DNA from: a bacterium
GTDB lineage: Bacteria; Patescibacteriota; Microgenomatia; Levybacterales; UBA12049
Direction: 5' to 3'
NCBI GenBank assembly: GCA_021813005.1
Contig: JAKAMH010000002.1
Coordinates: forward strand, 1-22,863
Length of the DNA: 22,863 bases
Part shown: positions 14,251 through 21,900 of the stretch, piece by piece
Position numbering within the stretch: position 1 is the first letter of the stretch
How the letters are laid out: every line of letters starts with the position of its first letter
Made by a program: the position numbers and the translations under genes
The notes under the pieces: generated by a model
Seen by the model: only the letters and a program-made list of their open reading frames with translations
Databases searched by the model: none
What the model was told of the DNA's origin: nothing

Positions 14251-15496
14251 TGCTTTTTTTTTGATTTGCCAACCTCATCTGAAGCGAGTAAATCTCTGTA
14301 AAGCCGGCTGATGCATTCACATTGAAAGGGTAACCACCAACATGAGTAAATGACACATGATCCAAACCATACGGAGAATTCATCGCAACGACAGTTGCTG
14401 TTCCTTTAAACAATTTAACCGTCACAACTCCTTCAGCTCGTTCATTTACCTTATCATTAAAGGCATTTATGGCATCCATCACAGGATCATACCAGAGTGC
14501 CCCGTAGCAGAGATACGCCCATTTAATATCAAGCATAGCCTTAAGTTCATTAAGTTGCCTTGTTGAAACATACTTTTCAAGTGCCTTATGTGCTTCAATA
14601 ATCACATGTCCTGCAGGCAGTTCATAGATGCCACCGCTTTTCACTCCAACCAGCCTATCCTCAACCAGTTGTACTACGCCCACACCATGTTTTCCCGCAA
14701 TGTTGTTAAGCTTTACAATTAGGTTCGCTAATGAAAGCTTCTCGCCATTTAACTTATATGGCAATCCATTTTTAAATGAAAGGGTTACCAATTCTTCTTT
14801 ATCAGGAGCATTTTTGGCGAGTGTATATGTCGTCAGAAATCGTTCAATCGGCGCAATCTGGTCGGGTTCTTCTATCTCTCCCCCCTCCCAGGTCATTCCC
14901 CACATATTATCATCAACGCTATAGGGAAAATCTATCGATGCGGGGACTGGTATTCCATGTTTTTTGGCATAGTTTATTTCCTCATTCCTATCCATATTCC
15001 ACTCCCTAACGGGAGCAATAATTTTGACAGTTGGATCGAGTGCTAAAATATATCCTTCCAGTCGGACCTGATCGTTACCTTTTCCTGTGCAGCCATGAGC
15101 TATACAGTCGGCTCCTTCCTTTTGGGCTATTTCAACCGCTTTTTTGGCTATTATTGCCCGACCAATAGGTGTTGAAAGATGATAATCTCCCTGGTAGGAG
15201 GCGTTTGCTTTGATCCCTTTGGCAAGGAAATCGTTAGCAAATTCTTCTTTAACATCAAGAATAATGGCTTTCACAGCGCCAAGCTTCAGCGCCTTTTCCC
15301 TAATTGCCTCAAGGTCATCACCTTGCTGGCCGAGATCAAGCGTCAGCGCAATCACCTCTGCGTTATACTGATCCTGTATCCATTTGAGCATGACAGACGT
15401 ATCAAGTCCGCCCGAGTATAAAAGCAATACTTTCTTTACTTCGCCGTTTTTTGCTTCGTATGAGGAAGCCTTTATGTATGAAGTTTTTGTATTCAT
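14240..15496 (-). CDS. argG: Argininosuccinate synthase
   Basis: ArgG joins citrulline and aspartate with ATP to form argininosuccinate, the penultimate step of arginine synthesis. The 418-residue product has the PP-loop YSGGLDTS (28-35), 'HGCTGKGNDQVR', 'DDNMWGMTWEGGEIE' and 'GGIYELPAGHVI'. An N-terminal extension of about 20 residues precedes the usual start of the fold. It overlaps the argH stop by four bases (ATGA), so the two are translationally coupled in the order argH-argG. The region is AT-richer than flanking genes. No other arginine genes are in the window, so the source of citrulline is unknown. Confidence 0.97.
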   Translation of the reverse strand: MNTKTSYIKASSYEAKNGEVKKVLLLYSGGLDTSVMLKWIQDQYNAEVIALTLDLGQQGDDLEAIREKALKLGAVKAIILDVKEEFANDFLAKGIKANASYQGDYHLSTPIGRAIIAKKAVEIAQKEGADCIAHGCTGKGNDQVRLEGYILALDPTVKIIAPVREWNMDRNEEINYAKKHGIPVPASIDFPYSVDDNMWGMTWEGGEIEEPDQIAPIERFLTTYTLAKNAPDKEELVTLSFKNGLPYKLNGEKLSLANLIVKLNNIAGKHGVGVVQLVEDRLVGVKSGGIYELPAGHVIIEAHKALEKYVSTRQLNELKAMLDIKWAYLCYGALWYDPVMDAINAFNDKVNERAEGVVTVKLFKGTATVVAMNSPYGLDHVSFTHVGGYPFNVNASAGFTEIYSLQMRLANQKKSIID

Positions 15497-16845
15497 ATTG
15501 TTATTAGTTTTTGTATCACCTCCTCATATATAGATTTCTCTTGAGAATATATCTTCTTTTCTTTTGTTAAAGACTTAAAAAATATGTCTATTTGCAGATT
15601 ACCAACCGATCCTGTGTGTATTCCTGTAAGCTTTCTTTTTTGTAAAGCTGTTTTATCTATGTTCTTCAAATCCTTTCCCACCTTTACATATGCATCCCGA
15701 AATGGCATTCCTTTTTGCGTCAGCTCATACGCCGCTTGCGTCGCGTAGAGTTCACTTGTCATTGCTTTGAGAAGGTTTTCTTTTTTAGGCGTAATACTTT
15801 GCAGTAATAATTTTGCAACTTCGATACAATCTTTTGTCAGCTCAATACTTTCAATAAAAGGCTTTTTCATATCCTGCACATCCCTGTTGTAGCCTGAAGG
15901 GAGGTTACTGCTGATACCTATAATCTGTATAAGATTGGCATGTATAACATGAATTTTTGATCTCAAAAGTTCTGCAATATCAACGTTTTTCTTCTGCGGC
16001 ATTATACTGCTGCCGGACGTGACATCGTCCGAAACGCTGAAGAAATCATACTCTGATGTGGTAAAAAGCATCACATCTGTTGCAAACTTAGAAATATCAA
16101 ACAAAACTTGAAGTAGCGCGAAAACGACTGTAGACTCGATTTTCCCCCGGCTATTTTGACAGTAGAGTGAGTTATTCTGCACTTTTTTAAATCCCAAAAG
16201 AGATGCTGTATATTCTCTGTCGAGCGGCAGCGAAACCCCATATCCTGCCCCTGATCCAAGCGGTGACTGATCATTCATGCCAAAGGCGATCTTAAAAACT
16301 TGCAGACTATCCATCAGCCCTTCTGTATATGCACCAAGCCACATCCCAACAGATGACGGCATCGCTTTTTGCATATGCGTATAACCGGGCATCGGAATAC
16401 CTTGATACATCTGCGCCTTCTGGCCAAAGAGCTGCATAAGTGACAAGAGTTCTTCCCAGATAGTAAGCATCGATGACTTGGTATAGAGCCGTAGATCAAC
16501 TAAAATCTGATCGTTTCGGGATCTGCCGGTATGTATTTTCTTTCCTACATCACCAAGTTTTTCTGTCAGATGATTTTCGACTTTTGTATGCACATCTTCA
16601 TCGCCAAACTGCAAAGTAAACGCTCCCTTTTTATATAAAAAAAGGATTTCTTTTAATCCGCCTGAGAGACTCTTGTATTCAACTTTTGTCAGAATGCCTA
16701 TTTTCTCAAGCATAGCGCCATGCGCCAAGGATCCGTAAACATCAAAGACTACAAGTTTTTGATCCAATACAAGATCCTCTCCTGTTAAAAATTTTTCAAG
16801 AGTTTTATTGTATTCGATAGTATCTTTTTGCCACAATTTTTTCAT
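15493..16845 (-). CDS. argH: Argininosuccinate lyase
   Basis: ArgH splits argininosuccinate into arginine and fumarate. The 450-residue product belongs to the fumarase/aspartase superfamily and shows 'HTGRSRNDQ', 'GYTHMQKAMPSS' and the signature GSSIMPQKKN with the catalytic serine. The ATG at 16843-16845 follows seven U residues of the T-box terminator with no gap. Its only ribosome binding site candidate, GAGG (16853-16857 region), is buried in the 3' arm of that terminator. Arginine supply should therefore control both transcription and translation. A sampled 60-base stretch at 15601-15660 is about 35% G+C, against about 53% for one in rpoC, suggesting transfer from an AT-rich donor such as a Firmicute. 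Confidence 0.97.
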   Translation of the reverse strand: MKKLWQKDTIEYNKTLEKFLTGEDLVLDQKLVVFDVYGSLAHGAMLEKIGILTKVEYKSLSGGLKEILFLYKKGAFTLQFGDEDVHTKVENHLTEKLGDVGKKIHTGRSRNDQILVDLRLYTKSSMLTIWEELLSLMQLFGQKAQMYQGIPMPGYTHMQKAMPSSVGMWLGAYTEGLMDSLQVFKIAFGMNDQSPLGSGAGYGVSLPLDREYTASLLGFKKVQNNSLYCQNSRGKIESTVVFALLQVLFDISKFATDVMLFTTSEYDFFSVSDDVTSGSSIMPQKKNVDIAELLRSKIHVIHANLIQIIGISSNLPSGYNRDVQDMKKPFIESIELTKDCIEVAKLLLQSITPKKENLLKAMTSELYATQAAYELTQKGMPFRDAYVKVGKDLKNIDKTALQKRKLTGIHTGSVGNLQIDIFFKSLTKEKKIYSQEKSIYEEVIQKLITI

Positions 16846-16896
16846 AAAAAAACCTCATCTTCACTCTGAAGCTTTTTCTTCAGAGCAAGGACGAGG
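16846..16896 (-). terminator. T-box-controlled terminator abutting the argH start codon
   Basis: A 19-bp stem with one mismatch (16878-16896 with 16853-16871), loop AAAAAG, is followed by seven U (16846-16852). Its 5' arm shares bases with the antiterminator 3' side, so only one can form. The U-tract touches the argH ATG, and the 3' arm contains the GAGG ribosome binding site. Confidence 0.9.
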
Positions 16897-16918
16897 AGGA
16901 CTCGTGGTACCACCTTGC
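16885..16918 (-). promoter_or_regulatory. T-box antiterminator
   Basis: Outer stem GCAAGG (16913-16918) pairs with CCTTGC (16885-16890). A 7-base bulge TGGTACC (16906-16912) carries the UGGN that pairs with the tRNA acceptor end. The inner stem ACGAG (16901-16905) pairs with CTCGT (16891-16895) around a TCCTC loop. The geometry is canonical. Confidence 0.9.
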
Positions 16919-17163
16919 TTCCGCTGTCTCACAAAAAATCCACCTTTCGGTGGAGAACTTTTCAGAGACAAACGCTCATTTCAGTGCTCCGTTACCGACA
17001 CACTTTGTCATATTTCTACGGGTGATTTCCGTCGTAGTTATTCCTCTCGGATTTTTTCTACGCTGCGTGGAGTTATACAACTCTCTCGTCTACTGCGGTA
17101 GACTCTTATTCCTCATAGCTCATAAGAGCGACGTGGAACAACGCATTTCCCTAACTATTGAGG

Positions 17164-17192
17164 AGTATAACAAATCAAAAATTACTTGTCAA
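17164..17192 (-). promoter_or_regulatory. argHG promoter
   Basis: Consensus -35 TTGACA (17187-17192), a 17-base spacer and -10 TATACT (17164-17169). The -35 box overlaps the last codons of the upstream small membrane-protein gene. This is the best promoter match in the window. Confidence 0.85.
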
Positions 17193-17460
17193 ATAAATTC
17201 CTATCTATTTTGTAAATATACTTACTCCAAAGAGATTTGAAGAAGGGGAGCGTTAGCGTTGAAAGAAGAAACCCAACGCTTGGGACAATTGCATTTACCC
17301 AGGGATTAATACCAACTATAAATTTGAGATAGAGTGCAATTGCCAGATAGGTAAAAATAATGATTAACCCACGTCTTGTATAGCTTGTCTCCCAGGCTTT
17401 ATTGAGTTCGACGCTTTTATTGCGCTCCTCTATCTTGTCAACCCGCTCCTCAAGCGTCAT
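17182..17460 (-). CDS. Conserved small two-helix membrane protein
   Basis: The start chosen is the second ATG (17458-17460, MTLEERVDKIEERNKSVE), giving 92 residues. A TGCTATAAT extended -10 ends six bases before it, so the first ATG two codons upstream would lie outside the transcript. Layout: a charged N-terminal helix with a possible short coiled coil, then 'KAWETSYTRR'. Hydrophobic segments follow at about 32-49 (LIIIFTYLAIALYLKFIV) and 52-70 (around 'NAIVPSVGFLLSTLTLPFF'), then a basic tail. I recognise the pattern 'KIEERN...KAWETSWTRR...NAxVPxxGFxLSTL' as recurrent in CPR genomes and some archaea; its function is unknown. The TAA stop overlaps the region of the argHG promoter. Confidence 0.82.
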   Translation of the reverse strand: MTLEERVDKIEERNKSVELNKAWETSYTRRGLIIIFTYLAIALYLKFIVGINPWVNAIVPSVGFLLSTLTLPFFKSLWSKYIYKIDRNLFDK

Positions 17461-17466
17461 GCCCAT

Positions 17467-17475
17467 ATTATAGCA
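17467..17475 (-). promoter_or_regulatory. Extended -10 promoter of the small membrane protein
   Basis: TGCTATAAT on the minus strand (TATAAT at 17467-17472) is a perfect extended -10 placed six bases before the chosen ATG. No good -35 is visible at the expected distance. A leaderless mRNA is predicted. Confidence 0.6.
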
Positions 17476-17490
17476 GAGGCAGTTATAGTG

Positions 17491-17847
17491 CTATCGAGAG
17501 GTTTTTTTCTCGTCTTCGCGGGCGGAGCGCTCCAGTCTATCTGCCTCATCAAGAATATCCTTCCTTCCATGTATATATGACGAACCTATTGATAAAAGTC
17601 CCAGAATAGCTCCTGCTCCGGAAGCTTCAAATACAGTTATCTGTCTTTCTTTGGGGGATTTTCCTAATTCCTCAGCTGTTACCGTACTGGAAACGCCTAG
17701 TGCGATACCCCCTAATGTCATTGTATACGACCTCTCTAGGAATGTTCTAAGAAGACGTCTTCTTGTCAATGTCATTTGATTACTTTGATCCTGTTGGTTC
17801 CACAGATCAGGATTATGGTTACTTGTCGGACTTTGTTCAGCACCCAT
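17491..17847 (-). CDS. Hypothetical protein with two hydrophobic segments
   Basis: No family recognised. The start chosen is ATG at 17845-17847 (MGAEQSPTSNHN), 118 residues; a TTG six codons upstream is the alternative. The first 25 residues are polar and Asn/Gln-rich. 'TRRRLLR' then a hydrophobic run (TMTLGGIALGVSSTVTA, about 43-58) resembles a Tat-type signal, though with a long N-region. A second hydrophobic, Gly-rich run (about 73-92, 'ASGAGAILGLLSIGSSYIHG') precedes a charged tail of about 25 residues ending DEKKTSR. A two-helix membrane protein is at least as likely. It lies 45 bases after rpsG, and TAGTAT sits eight bases before the ATG. Confidence 0.6.
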   Translation of the reverse strand: MGAEQSPTSNHNPDLWNQQDQSNQMTLTRRRLLRTFLERSYTMTLGGIALGVSSTVTAEELGKSPKERQITVFEASGAGAILGLLSIGSSYIHGRKDILDEADRLERSAREDEKKTSR

Positions 17848-17855
17848 TGGAACAG

Positions 17856-17884
17856 ATACTACCAAACAAATAATGAAAAATCAA
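17856..17884 (-). promoter_or_regulatory. Possible promoter of the hypothetical gene after rpsG
   Basis: TTGATT (17879-17884), 17 bases and TAGTAT (17856-17861) on the minus strand, then eight bases to the ATG at 17847. Each box matches 4 of 6 consensus positions, so this is a weak call. It supports the ATG start over the upstream TTG. Confidence 0.35.
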
Positions 17885-17892
17885 ATGGTGGC

Positions 17893-18366
17893 TTAGAAGC
17901 GGAAGTGGGCGAAGGCGCGGTTGGCTTCGGCTTGACGGAGGGTGAGCTCTTTCTTTCGCATGGCCTCGCCCTCATTATTGGCGGCTGCCAGAATCTCTGT
18001 TGCCAGTTTTTCGGCAAAACTGTGGAACTCTTTATTGGAGCGTTTGCGGGCTGCCTCAATAATCCAGCGGAGAGCCAGAGTGTTACGCCTGTCTGCCTTC
18101 ACTTCAATCGGCACCTGGTAATTGGCACCACCCACACGACGTCCCTTTACCTCAACCCTTGGACCGACATTTTGGATCGCCTTCTCAACCGTCTCGATGC
18201 CAGGCTTGTTTTGCTTCTCGATAAAGTCCAACATGCCGTAGATCTGTTTTTCTGCAACCGATTTTTTCCCGTCATGCATGATGTAGTTGATCATCTGCGC
18301 AATGAGAATACTGTTGTGTATTTTGTCCGGCTCTACAATGCGTCTTAGTGCTTTTTTGTGTCTCAT
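17893..18366 (-). CDS. rpsG: 30S ribosomal protein S7
   Basis: S7 nucleates assembly of the 30S head and contacts the E-site tRNA. The 157 residues show the family pattern: 'MRHKKALRRIVEPDKIHNS', 'INYIMHDGKKSVAEKQIYG', 'NVGPRVEVKGRRVGGANYQVP' (in part), 'ALRWIIEAARKRSNKEF' and a C-terminal 'RQAEANRAFAHFRF'. Length is normal. It starts six bases after the rpsL stop, without a Shine-Dalgarno, so it is probably translated by coupling with rpsL. Confidence 0.98.
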   Translation of the reverse strand: MRHKKALRRIVEPDKIHNSILIAQMINYIMHDGKKSVAEKQIYGMLDFIEKQNKPGIETVEKAIQNVGPRVEVKGRRVGGANYQVPIEVKADRRNTLALRWIIEAARKRSNKEFHSFAEKLATEILAAANNEGEAMRKKELTLRQAEANRAFAHFRF

Positions 18367-18372
18367 GGAACT

Positions 18373-18804
18373 TTATGCCGACTTAGCAGCGCCTCCTTTA
18401 TCGAGTTTGGTACCATATTTGCTCCGCGAGGTTTTCCTACCCTCAACGCCCTGCAGATCATATTTACCGCGGACGATGTGGTATTTCACTCCCGGCAAAT
18501 CCTTCACACGTCCACCGCGAATCAGTACAATGCCGTGCTCTGATAATGTATGTCCGACACCCTGGATATATGCCGTAACCTCAACTTTATTGGAAAGTTT
18601 GACGCGGGCAACCTTACGAAGCGCGGAATTCGGCTTCTTGGGAGTCATGGTTTTAACTAGTGTTACGACACCGCGCTTATGAGGAGAATTTTTCTCCGTG
18701 TATTCCCGGTGCTGTGCATTAAAAAGACGACGCAGAGCCGTTGCTCTCGTCTTTTTCATCTTTTTATCTCTGCCTTTTTTGGCTAACTGTGAAAGTGTTG
18801 GCAT
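18373..18804 (-). CDS. rpsL: 30S ribosomal protein S12
   Basis: S12 lies at the decoding centre and governs accuracy. The start chosen is ATG at 18802-18804 (MPTLSQLAKKGRDKK), the family start, giving 143 residues. Conserved parts: 'TPKKPNSALRKVARVKLSN', 'VLIRGGRVKDLPGVKYHIVRG' (in part) with the Asp of KDLPGV that is often methylthiolated, and 'SRSKYGTK'. Between 'KTRATAL' and 'HKRGVVT' there are about 12 more residues than in E. coli or Thermus, an enlarged N-terminal loop. The PNS Lys linked to streptomycin response is present (TPKKPNS). It is preceded by a leader of about 90 nt with a large inverted repeat, and co-transcribed with rpsG. Confidence 0.97.
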   Translation of the reverse strand: MPTLSQLAKKGRDKKMKKTRATALRRLFNAQHREYTEKNSPHKRGVVTLVKTMTPKKPNSALRKVARVKLSNKVEVTAYIQGVGHTLSEHGIVLIRGGRVKDLPGVKYHIVRGKYDLQGVEGRKTSRSKYGTKLDKGGAAKSA

Positions 18805-18827
18805 ACTAATTAAATAAAAATTCAAAC

Positions 18828-18889
18828 TTAAAAGTTAAAAATACTGATACAAAAAGAGAAGAATCTTACTTTACACTTTTAACTTTTAA
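18828..18889. repeat. 13-bp perfect inverted repeat in the rpsL leader
   Basis: TTAAAAGTTAAAA (18828-18840) and TTTTAACTTTTAA (18877-18889) are exact reverse complements separated by 36 bases. Both lie in the leader between the rpsL promoter and ATG. The stem is all A-U apart from one G-C pair. It is not followed at once by a U-tract, so it is a possible regulatory stem rather than a plain terminator. Confidence 0.7.
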
Positions 18890-18900
18890 TTGTAAACCGC

Positions 18901-18909
18901 ATTATAGCA
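18901..18909 (-). promoter_or_regulatory. Extended -10 promoter of rpsL-rpsG
   Basis: TGCTATAAT on the minus strand (TATAAT at 18901-18906) is a perfect extended -10. The -35 position reads TTAATC, a poor match. It gives a leader of about 90 nt before rpsL and lies between rpoC and rpsL. No terminator hairpin follows rpoC, so read-through from rpoBC is also likely. Confidence 0.65.
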
Positions 18910-18955
18910 TATATTATGCCTAAGATTAAACCCATGGAAAGTAGGAAAAATCCCT

Positions 18956-21900
18956 CTAGACAGTAGTTGAGACTTCCGCCACTTGCTCTTTTGCCTGACC
19001 CGTCTCTGCTCCGGCAGCAGAAACATCCTCCTGAGGCTCTACCGTTTCTCCACCGACCCGAAATTCTGAACTCTCAACCAGGATAAGCCGTCCGATAATC
19101 ACATTTTCTTTAAGACCGACGAGCTTGTCTTCGCGCCCTTCAAGTGCTGCTTCTGTCAAAATCTTGGTAGTCTCCTGGAATGACGCCGCTGAGAGCCATG
19201 AGTCTGAGAATAGTGCGGCCTTGGTGATACCAAGGATCATTTGGCGTCCGGTGGCAGGCTCCCCGCCTTCTGAAAGCACCTCGGCGTTGATCTCTTCAAA
19301 GCGCGCCTTGGTGACGAAATCTCCCGGGATAAGCGCCGTGTCACCAACCGTCTCGATAATAACCTTGTCTGACATCTTACGCAGCACAACCTCAAAATGC
19401 TTATCGTTGATGGCAATACCTTGCGACTCGTACACTTTCTGCACCTCAGTCGTGAGGTAGTGTTGTGCCATATTGAGTCCGCCAATCTTAAGCACTTCTT
19501 TTGGATCCAGGTAGCCATCAGCCAGCGGTGTACCTGCAACTATCTCGTCTCCGTCCGCGACGGAAAGCGCCATAGAAAGCGGCACAAAATACTCCTGCGA
19601 CTCGACGGGCTTGATCTTGGTGTTCTTAACCTGAACTAGGTATCCCTCATCTGTCTGCTCAACCTTGACCTTGCCGGGAATCTCAGAAACCGGTGCGAGG
19701 TTCTTCGGGGTTCGCATCTCAAAGAGCTCTTCGACCCGGGGCAAACCCTGCGTCACGTCCGACATGACTACGCCTCCGAAATGACGGACACGCATAGTCA
19801 ACTGTGTACCCGGTTCACCAATACTCTGAGCCGCGATGACACCGACAGGCACACCCAGATCAACAACTTTCTTGGTGGAGAAGTCCCAACCGTAGCACTT
19901 CTGGCAAATTCCGTAGGAGAGTGTGCAGGTAAGCGGAGAGCGAACCTTGACTTCCGTAACGCCGGCCTCAATGATTGCCCTGACCACCTCTTCCGTCAGT
20001 TCGACACCCGCCCTGGCAAGGATTTTCTTGCCGACCGTAGCATTGTCTGCCAGGAAGCGTCCGATGATCCGATCCACGAACGGGGCTGTCCTATCTTTTT
20101 CTGTCTCGGTAACTACCATGCCGTCCGTTGTGCCACAATCCTCTTTGGCTACAATCACGTCGTGGGAGACATCTACGAGACGTCGGGTCAAATAGCCCGC
20201 ATTGGCTGTCTTGAGAGCCGAATCTGTGAGACCCTTTCGTGAGCCTCTGGCCGACGCAACATATTCAAAGATAGACAGGCCCTCCCGGAAGTTGGATTTA
20301 ATGGGAAGTTCAACGATCTTACCAAGCGGATCGACAATAAGTCCGCGCATCGCCGAAAGCTGCTTCATCTGTTCAATGCCCGCACGTGATCCTCCCGAAT
20401 CAATACTGACACGGATTGGATTGGACGGCTTCAGACTTTTCCAGGTAAGATCCGCGATAGCGTCCGTCGCTTTAAGCCAAACCTCGTTAGAAAGCCTCTT
20501 CTTCTCCTCGAGTGTGATAAGACCGTTCTGGTAGTCCTCGTCAATCGTCGCGACTTTCTTTTCTGCCTCGCCAATCATGACATTCTTCTCCGGAATTGAC
20601 TGGTTGTCAAAGACCGAGATGCTGACGCCTGAGATCGTCGAACCGTAAAACCCAAAACTCTTAATACTGTCTATCAGTGCTGCAACTTCTTGCGACGAGT
20701 AACGCCGCATGGCGCGCGTTACAATCTTCTTAATCCCCGAAGCGTTGATTGGCTCATTGACATATTCAAAATCCTCAGGCAGCGCTTCATTAAAGCGTAG
20801 CCGTCCAATCGTCGTAATGACTACTTTCCCGTCCGGGAAGCGAACTTTGATGGCCTCACGAAGCGCAACCTTCTCCATGTCATAGGCTAGCAGCGCATTA
20901 TTGGTATCAGCAAAGTATGGCATATCCTTCTCCTCCTTGGTGATTTCCTCGTCAAGCGTCGTCAGATAGAATGTACCCAGTGCCATTTCCTTGTTCGGCA
21001 ACGTGATTGGACTACCGTCTGCCGGCTTTAAGAGATTGTTGCTCGGCAACATCAGGTCTATGGCTTCCTGCTGCGCCTTATCCGAAAGCGGGATATGGAC
21101 AGCCATCTGATCTCCGTCAAAATCAGCGTTATATCCGCTACAGACACAGGGATGAAGCTGGATGGCTGATCCTTCAATCAAAACCGGGAAGAAAGCCTGG
21201 ATTCCCAACTTGTGAAGTGTCGGCGCGCGATTAAGAAGTACTGGATGGTTCTTGGTAATTTCCTCCAGGATATCAAAGACCTCCGGCGGCCGTTTTTCAA
21301 TATAGCGCTTGGCCGACTTGATGTTGGTGGCCAGCCCCCGGACGATTACTTCGCGAAGTACAAACGGCTTGAACATCTCGAGCGCCATCTCCTTGGGAAG
21401 TCCGCATTGGGTCAGCTTGAGTTCCGGTCCGACAACGATAACCGATCGTCCTGAGTAATCAACCCGCTTTCCAAGCAGATTTTGGCGGAAACGCCCTTGC
21501 TTACCACGCAGCATGTCGGAAAGAGAGCGAAGCGGCGATGTCATGGTAGTTGATCCGCGTTGTGACGAATCAATAAGCGAGTCCACAGCCTCCTGGAGCA
21601 TACGTTTTTCGTTTCGCAAAATAATTTCCGGCGCGCCGAGTGCCAAAAGATGCTTGAGGCGGTTATTGCGATTGATGACTCGACGATACAAGTCATTCAG
21701 GTCGGAAGTCGCAAAACGGCCACCGGACAGCTGCACCATCGGTCTGAGGTCAGGCGGGAGTACCGGCAAAACAGACAGAATCATTGCCGCGGGAGTTATG
21801 TCAGCTCTTCGCATATTCTCAACCAGCCTGAGACGCTTAACCAGGCGGAGATAGCGCTGCCCGGAAGTTTTTTCTGCCTCCAGGCGAAGGTCTGCAATAA

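Larger units (their letters stand above)
16846..17157 (-). ncRNA. T-box riboswitch leader of argHG
   Basis: The minus-strand leader of about 310 nt ends with the T-box hallmark AAGCAAGGTGGTACCACGAG (16901-16920). Upstream hairpins are at 17103-17128 (CTCTTAT/ATAAGAG), 17088-17103 (GTCTAC/GTAGAC), 17070-17083 (GAGTT/AACTC), and a Stem III-like element at 16926-16969 (GTCTC/GAGAC enclosing TCCACC-GAAA-GGTGGA). Elements resembling the Stem I consensus are AGTA (17091-17094), AGAGAG and GTAGAA (17056-17061), but the space between them is much shorter than usual. The arginine specifier is not certain; CGA at 17047-17049, just after GTAGAA, is the best placed candidate. T-boxes sense uncharged tRNA, here presumably tRNA-Arg. 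Confidence 0.88.

Noticed and set aside
16808..17240. Plus-strand frames of about 96 codons across the argH leader
   Set aside because: They run over the T-box hairpins in antisense, are Cys/Ser-rich and lack start signals.
18805..18825. Seven-residue N-terminal extension of S12 (MNFYLIS)
   Set aside because: S12 begins MPT in nearly all bacteria and the ATG at 18804 matches this.
19781..20242. 153-codon plus-strand frame antisense to rpoC
   Set aside because: Lies wholly within conserved rpoC sequence on the other strand, with no start signals.
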